Assembly: GCF_900465055.1 (NCBI RefSeq) | Contig: NZ_LS483250.1 | Span: forward strand, 4,278,001 to 4,342,000 | Reading direction: 5' to 3' | DNA length: 64,000 bases | Source: Moritella yayanosii | GTDB taxonomy: Bacteria > Pseudomonadota > Gammaproteobacteria > Enterobacterales > Moritellaceae | Part shown: piece after piece, positions 56,610 to 64,000 of the stretch | Numbering within the stretch: position 1 is the stretch's first letter | How the letters are laid out: each line of letters begins with the position of its first letter | Program-made: the position numbers and the translations under genes | Notes under the pieces: model-generated | Seen by the model: the letters and a program-made list of their open reading frames with translations, nothing else | Databases searched by the model: none | What the model was told of the DNA's origin: nothing

Positions 56610-58490
56610 CTAAATTTCAACGAACTGTTCAGACCAAACATCTTGTATTTCTGGCCAACCCCAGACATTGATCGATACGCCTTTGAGCACGCCTTGAAAA
56701 TACAACGTCTGCCTGTGGTGCAGCATAGGTATAATCCAATGCTCTGTGATCATGGCAGTGCTAATCGATTCTAACTCGGTTAGATAATTGGTTAATGGCT
56801 GTTGCTGGCGAATGCTGATTAATTTAGCTCGCAGCCAGCTACTGGCCTCAGCAGACAGGCTTTGATTGAGTACTGAGTTGGATAACATCCAGTGAAATAC
56901 CGAGGTCGGCAAATTATCGTCGAGATCCAGACTCATTAATATCAGGTCTTCCATCAGGGTATTGGCACTGGCCTTTTGTACTAACTCCTCAAAAGAATAA
57001 ACATTAACCTCACACTCAAACCCCGCTTTCTGAAGTAACGCCATCATCGCCTGCGCACATTCTTTCAAAGTATGATGCTCGAATATGGCGATGGTCAGTT
57101 TGCTTGGTAAAGGCTGCACTGTTGTGCCTGCCGACATGATTTTTAGCCAATTGGAAAGCAGGTTGTATGCGGGAATGGCTTCAATAGGGTTCGCTGATTG
57201 AGCTAATTCTGCCATTAGTTTATCAGCCGCAAGCAGTTGGCTGAGGTATTTACGCTGCAATAGCGACAGCTGAGTTTTACTGTTGATTATCGCCAGCAAA
57301 CAGCCATATTCTAGCCGGCTCTTTTGATCACTTTCAATGGCACTCTCTATAGCATTCTCTATAGCACTATCAATATCATCACTTCTGCTTTCTAGTTCGG
57401 GGTCTGCTATTTTTGGCTCAAGACTGTTTTTCCGCTCAAGGTGGTGAACAGCATAGTTTGAACAGATCTGACTGGTTTTGTGCACCACATTCGCTTGTAT
57501 TTCCGTAGCACAGGACGAGCTTGTTTGTGATGATGCGACTTGCCAAATAGTCACGGTATCGGTAAGTGCGCGATGACCATAATAGTTGTCGTACGCCTGC
57601 AATCGCAAGTGCTGTTGTGTGTGTTCTTGTACTCGAAATGCACCACTGCCGACGATAGCCGCAGTTGCGTTAAGTGGCGAGTGTGGCTGCGATGTCAGTT
57701 GAGAGTAAGGCTGAATAGAATATTTTACATCAGCAATGAGTCCAGAAAAACCTGGATCTGGTTGATCTAATTGAAACTCGACACACAGTGGATTTACCGC
57801 GGATATATGGGTGACATGCGCCAGTTCTGTCTGGTAAGTCGCAAGCTGTTTTAGGCGATTAAATAATTCCGCTATCTTCTCGGCATTAATGGCACTGCCG
57901 TCATGAAAGGTCAGAGCAGGGCGCAGATAGAATCGCCAGCGCTGTAATTCTGCGTTGTAAACCCAATGGTGGGCGAGTCGCGGGCTGATAAGGCCATTTT
58001 TATCGCACTGTACTAGGCAGCAATATACCTGACGTACCAAGAAACGTTCGCTGTTTCTTAACGCGATATGCGGGAGTAGGGCAGAGAAAGAACGCGCATA
58101 AGTCAGCTGAATGTGTAAACGCCCTTCACGCTGTACCGCTCCCGAGGTGTTTTGCAGCAATTGCCCAAACAGTACTTGGTTATGGTCGATAAGGATTAAT
58201 GCTTTCTCGTATTTGCCAACGGCAATCATCTGCTGTGCCAGTTCTGCTTTCAGTTCATCGACAGCATAAACCAGATAGAGCCGAGAACGTTGATTACGTC
58301 CCGCCTTTGGTGTCCATTCTAACCAGCCTAAATCACGCATCTCGTTTAACAAGGTGCGGCAATGTCGGGTGCTGGTAAACATCACTTCAGCCACTTCTTG
58401 CAGGGTGATGGCAATGTCTTGTTTAACGCCAAGCTTACTTAACCGAGAGAAATGCAGAATTTTTTTATCGTTGTTCAAAACAGGCACCAT
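56610..58490 (-). CDS. sgrR: SgrR-family transcriptional regulator
   Basis: 626 residues. The N-terminal SgrR_N winged helix (about 1-115, with LQEVAEVMFTSTRHCRTLLN) is fused to an SBP_bac_5-type solute-binding domain (RLHIQLTYARSFSALLPHIA, WRFYLRPALTFHDGSAI, VGSGAFRVQEH). E. coli SgrR senses sugar-phosphate stress and activates the sgrS RNA and setA. Between about 340 and 400 a low-complexity acidic insert (SAIENAIESAIESDQKS) is unusual and makes this member longer than E. coli SgrR (551). It is divergent from the small-protein/VOC pair. Confidence 0.85.
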   Translation of the reverse strand: MVPVLNNDKKILHFSRLSKLGVKQDIAITLQEVAEVMFTSTRHCRTLLNEMRDLGWLEWTPKAGRNQRSRLYLVYAVDELKAELAQQMIAVGKYEKALILIDHNQVLFGQLLQNTSGAVQREGRLHIQLTYARSFSALLPHIALRNSERFLVRQVYCCLVQCDKNGLISPRLAHHWVYNAELQRWRFYLRPALTFHDGSAINAEKIAELFNRLKQLATYQTELAHVTHISAVNPLCVEFQLDQPDPGFSGLIADVKYSIQPYSQLTSQPHSPLNATAAIVGSGAFRVQEHTQQHLRLQAYDNYYGHRALTDTVTIWQVASSQTSSSCATEIQANVVHKTSQICSNYAVHHLERKNSLEPKIADPELESRSDDIDSAIENAIESAIESDQKSRLEYGCLLAIINSKTQLSLLQRKYLSQLLAADKLMAELAQSANPIEAIPAYNLLSNWLKIMSAGTTVQPLPSKLTIAIFEHHTLKECAQAMMALLQKAGFECEVNVYSFEELVQKASANTLMEDLILMSLDLDDNLPTSVFHWMLSNSVLNQSLSAEASSWLRAKLISIRQQQPLTNYLTELESISTAMITEHWIIPMLHHRQTLYFQGVLKGVSINVWGWPEIQDVWSEQFVEI

Positions 58491-58561
58491 ATTATCACCG
58501 CTACTTCCTCGTTTAGTTCACAAACAGGGTTAAAAAGACATTACAGCCAAGGTTACGACTT

Positions 58562-58609
58562 TAACCGGAAGTAAACAATATAATTAACTCTGTTTTTTGC
58601 TTCCGGTTA
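58562..58609. promoter_or_regulatory. 10-bp inverted repeat in the sgrR divergent promoter
   Basis: TAACCGGAAG (58562-58571) and its exact complement CTTCCGGTTA (58600-58609) are separated by 28 AT-rich bases between sgrR and the small-protein gene. The arrangement suits an operator for a dimer, perhaps SgrR itself. It could also fold as an RNA hairpin with a T-rich loop. Confidence 0.5.
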
Positions 58610-58685
58610 TTAGGTGATACTTAACGCATCGTTTAAGCAAAGAGTAAGCGCTTAAATAACATGAAAGAACAAGCGAGGAATAAAC

Positions 58686-58886
58686 ATGTTAGAGACAATC
58701 AAAACAATCTTATTGAATACGTCAGACTCTTTATCTGGTAATGGCTCAAGCAGGGCGCTTGCTGAGTATTATCAGTCTCGGTTGCAAGCAACTAACAGTG
58801 TTGTTGAAGTAGAAGCCATTCTGAGCATGAACACGTTAATGGCATTCAATGAGCAGGAAGAACTGCCAAGCGAACAATCAACATGA
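58686..58886 (+). CDS. 66-residue hypothetical protein next to sgrR
   Basis: Soluble, mostly helical, with Ser/Asn-rich middle (NTSDSLSGNGSSRALAEYYQSRL) and an acidic tail. A good GAGGAA site lies before the ATG. Its stop overlaps the ATG of the VOC gene (ATGA), so the two are coupled. Function not recognised; the sgrR context suggests a sugar-stress link, by inference only. Confidence 0.65.
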   Translation: MLETIKTILLNTSDSLSGNGSSRALAEYYQSRLQATNSVVEVEAILSMNTLMAFNEQEELPSEQST

Positions 58887-59272
58887 GAATCGAGCATGTG
58901 GCGATTTGGTGTAAAGATCTGGAACAAATGAAATGCTTTTACACGCACTTTTTTAATGCCAAAAGTAATGATAAATATGAGAATTCGAGCAAAGGGTTTC
59001 GCTCTTATTTTATGACACTAGCAGATGGCCCGCGAATCGAGTTGATGCAAATGGATTCGGTGTTGATATCTGCAGCCGATGTGTATCCGCAGTTCACCGG
59101 ACTGGCTCACATTGCATTTTCTGTTGGTACTGAAGCAAAGGTCGATGAAATGGCTGCGACCTTTATCGACCACGGTTATGAGGTGCTGGATGGTCCACGT
59201 TGGACTGGCGACGGTTACTATGAATGCGTAGTGTTAGATCCAGAATGGAATCGAGTAGAGATAGTGGTTTAG
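58883..59272 (+). CDS. VOC-family (glyoxalase-like) protein
   Basis: 129 residues, one vicinal-oxygen-chelate unit: MRIEHVAIWCKDLEQMKCFY, RIELMQ, GLAHIAFSVGTE and a final DPEWNRVEIV. The metal ligands His5, Glu, His and Glu are in their normal positions, so it probably binds a divalent metal. Substrate unknown; proteins like this include glyoxalase I-type and lactoylglutathione lyase-like enzymes. It is coupled to the gene before it. Confidence 0.82.
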   Translation: MRIEHVAIWCKDLEQMKCFYTHFFNAKSNDKYENSSKGFRSYFMTLADGPRIELMQMDSVLISAADVYPQFTGLAHIAFSVGTEAKVDEMAATFIDHGYEVLDGPRWTGDGYYECVVLDPEWNRVEIVV

Positions 59273-59431
59273 TAATGACTCGTTTTTGATTCGCATAAAT
59301 ACTGATGCTTAGGGGCGGGGGGAGCTGAAGTCCGAAATATTTCTGCGGATCATTTTTTGAGTCCTCTAATTAGTTTCTGGCAAAATAAACAAAGATAACA
59401 ATGCCTTTTACTGCATATTAACCACCATGGA

Positions 59432-59506
59432 GATCACCTAATAACATCGATGGAGATCACCCAATAACCTCAATCAAGATCAGCTAATAACATTCATGAA
59501 GATCAC
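59432..59506 (+). repeat. Four 23-bp-period repeats at the IS left end
   Basis: GATCAC or GATCAG recurs at 59432, 59455, 59478 and 59501, exactly 23 bases apart, within an AATAACATTCATGGAGATCAC-like unit (20 or so bases). A further unit in opposite orientation follows at about 59530-59552, and two units occur at the right end (from about 61968 to 62013). Such multiple terminal repeats are the transposase-binding sites of IS21 elements. Confidence 0.88.
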
Positions 59507-59625
59507 TTTTACCCTGAAATGTTATTGAGTGATCTCCATGAATGTTATTGGACAAACTTGCTTTTTTCACTGCCCTGTAGGTGTATTTAACCGTTATTCT
59601 GTTCATTTTGATGAAGGGAATGACT

Positions 59626-61173
59626 ATGCCAACGGCACCTATATCTATGCGTAAATTAAAAGAGATCCTTAGACTCAAATACGGTTGTTCACTGAGCCAT
59701 CGTCAAGTCGCTAAAAGTTTATCTATCTCCCCCTCAGTGGTATCTCGTTATGCCAATCGAGCAGCCCAAATGGGGATCACCTCATGGCCGTTATCTGAGG
59801 AATGGGATGATGTGACTCTTCATCAAAAATTTCTGCACACTACCGTCAAAACCAATCCCCAAATCACCACCCCAGATTGGTCGGTGATCCATCAAGAACT
59901 CAAGCCAAAAACAATGACTCTGCAATTACTATGGGAAGAATACAGAGAACGAAATAACAATAAATTCTATAGTTACAATCACTTCTGCCGGCTATATAAG
60001 AAATGGCTTGGTTGTCAAAAACCATCGATGCGACAACAGCATAAGGCGGGTGAAAAACTATTTATTGATTACTGTGGGCCGACGATGAACATTATTGATC
60101 CTACAACCGGTGAAATTAAAACGGCACAAATTTTTGTTGCCGTGATGGGTGCCTCTAATTACACCTATGCAGAAGCCACGTGGACCCAAGGTCTAGAAAA
60201 TTGGGTGATGAGCCACGCTCGCTGTTTCACCTTTTTAGGCGGTGTTCCTGAGCTCTTGATCCCAGACAACTTAAAAAGCGGTACAACCAGATCGTGTCGC
60301 TATGATCCCGATATTAACCCGACGTATTCACAGATGGCTGCGCATTATAATACGGTCATCGTGCCGGCTCGCCCTTATAAACCCAAGGATAAAGCCAAAG
60401 CTGAAGTGGCTGTACAGATCGTAGAGCGCTGGATCATGGCCGCATTGAGGCATGAAGACTTTTTTTCTTTGCGACAATTAAATATCCGGATCGAAGAATT
60501 GCTACTTGAACTCAATCAACGGGCCATGAAAGTGCATCCTGGTACGCGTCATTCACAATTTATTGCCATTGATAAGCCAGAATTGAAACCCTTACCCCTT
60601 GAACCGTATATCTATACCCAAGTGAAAATGGTGACTGTACATATCGACTATCACATTGATATAGAAAAGCATTATTACTCTGTACCGCATTCACTGATAA
60701 AGAAAAAACTCGAAGCGCATATTACCGGTGAACTCGTCACAGTATACCATCAGGGAGAGTGTGTAGCGGTGCATCCTCGTTCTCACAAGATTGGTGGACA
60801 CAGCACGCTTGATGCTCATATGCCTGTTTCACATCGAAAACAAGGGGAATGGTCACCGCAACGATTTGAGAAATGGGCGCAAGATATTGGCCCAAAAACA
60901 GAAGAGCTCGTCACTCTGTTAATGCAAGAAAGGCCACATCCTGAGCAAGCTTACCGCGTTTGCTTAGGATTGCTTGCGCTAGGTAAACAATACACAACAC
61001 CGCGCTTAGAGGCTGCATGTGGACGCGCTTTACATACAGGAATAAGAAGATTAGCGGGTATCAAATCTATTCTTAAAAAAGGCCTAGATAACCAACCACT
61101 ACCTGAACAACAGTTAGATCTATTAGCAGAAATAGAGCACAACAATGTGCGTGGCAATACGTATTATCATTAA
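59626..61173 (+). CDS. istA: IS21-type transposase IstA, full length
   Basis: 515 residues. N-terminal helix-turn-helix (HRQVAKSLSISPSVVSRYA), an rve/DDE catalytic core (Asp in LFIDYCGPTM, Asp in IPDNLKSG, Glu in KAKAEVAVQ) and a beta-rich C-terminal part with the tail that copy 1 lacks. AAGGGA is 7 bases before this ATG. The stop lies 10 bases before istB. Confidence 0.95.
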   Translation: MPTAPISMRKLKEILRLKYGCSLSHRQVAKSLSISPSVVSRYANRAAQMGITSWPLSEEWDDVTLHQKFLHTTVKTNPQITTPDWSVIHQELKPKTMTLQLLWEEYRERNNNKFYSYNHFCRLYKKWLGCQKPSMRQQHKAGEKLFIDYCGPTMNIIDPTTGEIKTAQIFVAVMGASNYTYAEATWTQGLENWVMSHARCFTFLGGVPELLIPDNLKSGTTRSCRYDPDINPTYSQMAAHYNTVIVPARPYKPKDKAKAEVAVQIVERWIMAALRHEDFFSLRQLNIRIEELLLELNQRAMKVHPGTRHSQFIAIDKPELKPLPLEPYIYTQVKMVTVHIDYHIDIEKHYYSVPHSLIKKKLEAHITGELVTVYHQGECVAVHPRSHKIGGHSTLDAHMPVSHRKQGEWSPQRFEKWAQDIGPKTEELVTLLMQERPHPEQAYRVCLGLLALGKQYTTPRLEAACGRALHTGIRRLAGIKSILKKGLDNQPLPEQQLDLLAEIEHNNVRGNTYYH

Positions 61174-61183
61174 GGGAAATGGA

Positions 61184-61936
61184 ATGAAAACAATTTATAA
61201 TCAACTGACTACGCTTGGTTTGTCCGGCATCAAAGACGCCCTCACATTACAGACGGAACAGCCGACGCATTACCGAGAACTCGCGTTCGAAGAAAGGCTA
61301 AGCTTACTGCTTGATAATGAGCTTAACGCACGTTCACAACGTAAAATAGCGCGCTTAACACGGCAAGCTAAATTCAGAGTTCATGCTGGCATAGAGCAGT
61401 TAGATTATCGTGCCAAGCGCAACCTGAATAAGTCACAGATCCGAACCTTGGCGCAGGGCGAGTGGTTGCGATTACATCAAAATATATTGATCACCGGGGC
61501 AACAGGGTGTGGCAAAACATACCTTGCCTGTGCCTTCGGGCATCAGCATTGCCAACAAGGGCAAAGCGTATTTTATTTTAGGCTGAAAGAACTACTCGAA
61601 AAAATGTTTTTTGCACAGGCTGACGGAACCTATCGAAAACTGATAGGAAAGTTAACCAATGCAGATTTACTGATCTTGGATGATTGGGGACTGGAGCCAT
61701 TAAATGCACAGCAACGAAGCGATTTACTTGAACTGATTGATGCCCGATATGACAGTAAATCGACTTTAATTGCCAGTCAATTACCGCAAGAACATTGGTA
61801 CAAAATGATCGGAGAATCGACGCATGCTGATGCAATTCTGGACCGACTGGTACATGGCTCGATAAAGATAGAATTAGAGGGCGAATCAATGCGAAAAATG
61901 ACCAATAACTTGACTGATGGAGATCACTCAGTATAA
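61184..61936 (+). CDS. istB: IS21-type transposition helper ATPase IstB, copy 2
   Basis: 250 residues with Walker A GATGCGKT and Walker B LLILDDWG. It differs from copy 1 at very few positions, for example a Gly for Ser near residue 17 and Glu for Lys near residue 37. AAGGGAAAT precedes the ATG. Confidence 0.94.
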   Translation: MKTIYNQLTTLGLSGIKDALTLQTEQPTHYRELAFEERLSLLLDNELNARSQRKIARLTRQAKFRVHAGIEQLDYRAKRNLNKSQIRTLAQGEWLRLHQNILITGATGCGKTYLACAFGHQHCQQGQSVFYFRLKELLEKMFFAQADGTYRKLIGKLTNADLLILDDWGLEPLNAQQRSDLLELIDARYDSKSTLIASQLPQEHWYKMIGESTHADAILDRLVHGSIKIELEGESMRKMTNNLTDGDHSV

Positions 61937-62015
61937 ATTAAACCTAGCTCTACAGACGGAGAAAAAAGTGATCTCCATGAATGTTATTGAGCGATCTCCT
62001 TCATGTTAATACGCA

Positions 62016-62200
62016 TTTACATTGCTTCTGGTCTAGATCTTCGATCCATTAGAGTATTTAGGCTTTTTCGTCTTGTGCGAATACTTAAATTATTTAAATA
62101 TAAACAAGCGTATGCAGAAGCACCAACTGAAACCGTATATTTAACGCTTAATGTTGATGATGTAATCCCGACTAAACTGATCAAATACCAAGACATGTAG
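62016..62200 (+). pseudogene. Voltage-sensor fragment of an ion-channel gene
   Basis: Right beside the IS, the frame reads IASGLDLRSIRVFRLFRLVR and ILKLFKYKQ, an S4 voltage-sensor helix with arginine every third residue as in Kch/VIC-type potassium channels. The helices before S4 are not found left of the IS and no pore follows; the tail (YLTLNVDDVIPTKL) is unlike a channel. A fragment only. Confidence 0.6.
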
Positions 62201-62747
62201 ATTACAGTACTGACTGTCTCATTATATATCACAATTATCTGGGATTGGATCTTCTCGTCCTTGATTAGACTCCAGAACAGCAAGTATGGAATTATGTCGG
62301 TGCTCTGATGGACACCAGTATTCAGTATATTCATCAGGTTTTTATGGGTCGTATTCATGGTAAACGCACGATATTACATGCAGGTTTTAGTTGTGTAAAC
62401 AATTGAGATGTAAGTGTATGTCAGCACTTTATGTGGAGCGTTGCTGTGAATTTATCGGCCAATATGATTTTTACTATTTTGGTGAGATCTGTAAGATTAG
62501 TCTCCATTTACTAACCAAGATCAACACATAGCCAATCAGTCAATCTTCACTCTCGACATTAAATTTTCGCCAAGGATAAAGTAGTCTCATCTTGGCTCTC
62601 CATGTAATAAAAAGGATTAAATGCGGTTGTTTTATTTGGCATATTAACTCGCCATTTCTATTTGTAAGTACCAGTGATATTCATATTTAATAAGTAATGA
62701 TAAATGATATTATTTTAAATCATCTATGAATAATCTAAGGATAGATT
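62201..62747. other. Debris-rich gap
   Basis: About 550 bases. Two short protein-like frames without good starts are present on the plus strand: VWNYVGALMDTSIQYIHQVF continuing MGRIHGKRTILHAGFS (about 62270-62406), and MSALYVERCCEFIGQYDFYY (62418-62531). Neither is recognised. They are probably remnants. Confidence 0.3.
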
Positions 62748-63411
62748 ATGTCAAATCAAGTCATTGTAAAAAATACGGAATTTCAATTTAACATTCGATC
62801 TTTTCATCCAGAGACGGATTTTGGCTGGAGTGGGTTGAAATTTGAGAGGGATAATCGTGGTTTTTCGAATTTTCCTAGTGGAAGGGGTAAATATTAGAGG
62901 TGTCTTATCTCCCAAGGGGAGTGCAAACTCTGCGTTTGTGAAAGGGGTTCCTAATGGTGTTAGCCATTATACAATAAAGGGTAAATACGGAGGCGTTAAT
63001 CATGCTATGCCTGGTTCTCCTGAATTACAAAAAAACTTTGGTTTTTCATATGTGCCAACACTCGATGTTAATTATCAGATTAAAGTGAGTTTAGATAGAG
63101 CTAAAAGACATGTTGATAGCAAAGGGCAATCAGTATTTTTAGGCGTGCACGTTCGTAAAGGCGCTGCTCCCGTAAGTTTAAGTCTTAATCTTAATTACCC
63201 TATGATCGCGTGTGCTGTAAGATTACCAATCGATGATGATGGTAATTTTGAAGGGACTATTGGTGATGAAATTACACGTAGAAGTGATTCAGATACAAAA
63301 CTAACATATCAGAAAATTGAAGTATGGAATCAGAAGTTTTTACAAATTTATCCTAACCATGGTCATTGTATGGCATTAGAAAAAGCGAGCTTAGACGGGT
63401 TTTTTCAATGA
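62748..63411 (+). pseudogene. Frameshifted gene of unknown family (about 220 codons)
   Basis: MSNQVIVKNTEFQFNIRSFH starts with a clean AAGGAT site but stops at 62898. Skipping one base of the GGGG run at 62884-62887 joins it smoothly to the second frame (VNIRGVLSPKGSANSAF to ASLDGFFQ). So one gene is split by an extra G. The joined protein is soluble and beta-rich; I do not recognise it. Its stop overlaps the next ATG (ATGA). It might be phase-variable, damaged or a sequencing error. Confidence 0.65.
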
Positions 63412-63914
63412 TTAAAAAGATAAATAAACACAATAAAATGAATGTTTTCTCTATGCTATGCCTTTTAACTTTGAGTCTGTTTATGGTTGCATGTGATGAA
63501 ACCCCACCAAGAGACCCTGAAATGTACATTATCCCCGATGGATATATTGGAACTTTTCATATCGTTTACAATGTCACCAACGGACAACCTAAGAAAATGC
63601 AAGATGGTTTTAGGGTATATGAAATCCCTGAGAATGGTGAATTGAAGTTGCTAACAGATCGTTATACTACCAATTTAGATGATATTCCTGAAAATACGAA
63701 AAACCAAAGTACGATTTATGGAGGAAGCATGGGAACCAGCAAATATTCTTTTCTTCCTTGTGTACTTGAGAGTCAGACATTTATTGTTGGAATCAAGAAA
63801 GATATTTTAGATGGGGTAAATAATTTTGAATTAGGGGATAGGGCTGTAACCAGAACAATTAATTGTGCAGGAATGGAAGGCAACGAACTTTATTACCCAG
63901 ATTTAGAACCATAG
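63408..63914 (+). CDS. DUF6843-like lipoprotein
   Basis: 168 residues from the ATG at 63408. A lipoprotein signal with lipobox MVACDE is followed by MYIIPDGYIGTFHIVYN, a Gly/Tyr-rich beta-sandwich start that resembles DUF6843 proteins, then FRVYEIPENGELKLLTDRYT. The upstream gene ends on its start codon, so they are a coupled pair. The pairing of an unknown soluble protein and a lipoprotein could be toxin-immunity, but evidence is contextual only. The last 85 bases of the window hold nothing recognised. Confidence 0.7.
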   Translation: MIKKINKHNKMNVFSMLCLLTLSLFMVACDETPPRDPEMYIIPDGYIGTFHIVYNVTNGQPKKMQDGFRVYEIPENGELKLLTDRYTTNLDDIPENTKNQSTIYGGSMGTSKYSFLPCVLESQTFIVGIKKDILDGVNNFELGDRAVTRTINCAGMEGNELYYPDLEP

Positions 63915-64000
63915 AGTCTCAGCAATAACGTATGCGATGGTGACTATAGCTAGAATTCTACCTTGTGCTCACAGCCCTTACCTACCAAGCCAAAAAGCAA

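Larger units (their letters stand above)
59412..62015 (+). mobile_element. IS21-family element, copy 2 (full length)
   Basis: 2604 bp with TGCATATTAAC at the left and GTTAATACGCA at the right, flanked by a 5-base duplication TTTAC (59407-59411 and 62016-62020). It carries intact istA and istB and a full set of terminal repeats. Same orientation as copy 1, 10.7 kb downstream. Confidence 0.95.

Noticed and set aside
58491-58685. An sgrS-type small RNA next to sgrR
   Set aside because: No terminator with a U tail and no clear ptsG-pairing segment could be seen. The inverted repeat alone is not enough.
46458-62015. Composite transposon formed by the two IS copies
   Set aside because: The outermost flanks do not share a duplication, while each IS copy has its own. 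The 10.7-kb interior is therefore not shown to have moved as a unit.

Overview
The window is a gammaproteobacterial chromosome segment of about 40% GC. The order mnmA-hflD-purB beside rluE, the epmC/NAD-kinase-like/yfcL cluster, a monomeric isocitrate dehydrogenase and a lipase-plus-foldase pair suggest a marine Alteromonadales-type bacterium. Moritella is my best guess from overall protein character, but the species is an inference. No tRNA, rRNA or CRISPR array was seen.

Layout. 1-9.7 kb is mostly core: a 2OG-Fe dioxygenase, purB-hflD-mnmA, rluE, an acyltransferase-3/SGNH membrane O-acyltransferase and icd, all on the minus strand. 10-19 kb holds small ABM monooxygenase-like proteins, CnoX, a decayed DUF1800 gene, a BCCT carrier, PhzF, a LysE exporter and a single-subunit assimilatory nitrate reductase. 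19-31.7 kb holds TrhA, a DWES-motif propeller-like protein, the epmC operon, a secreted lipase with its foldase, GlgX, BluB, an EF-hand protein and a BaeSR-type two-component system. 32-44 kb holds a LruC/GEVED exported protein with a lipoprotein partner, a broken maltoporin, a one-polypeptide formate dehydrogenase fused to a GltD-like NAD(P)H/FAD module, and an M16 lipoprotein peptidase.

From 44.3 kb the window becomes accessory: a glycine-zipper effector-like fragment with a coupled 39-residue membrane peptide, a umuC tail fragment, orphan genes, and two copies of one IS21-family element in direct orientation (46458-48662 and 59412-62015). Each copy has its own target duplication. The first copy carries two deletions, one in its terminal repeats and one in istA. 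Between them lies the most interesting locus: an NfrB-NfrA-DUF4434 operon, translationally overlapped throughout, convergent with wecB. This resembles the Escherichia coli N4-glycan-receptor exopolysaccharide synthase, including a C-terminal MshEN-like (c-di-GMP-binding) domain in NfrB. Here it is physically joined to the UDP-ManNAc-forming epimerase. SgrR and a small-protein/VOC pair follow. The last 2 kb hold a voltage-sensor fragment and a frameshifted gene coupled to a DUF6843-like lipoprotein.

Several unassigned DNA signals recur: a 34-bp motif (28085 and 34924), a 35-bp motif (46202 and 56171) lying outside both ends of the nfr-wecB block, a 176-bp terminal-inverted-repeat element (31706) with a solitary arm at 7217, and a pair of overlapping palindromes at 10540-10608.
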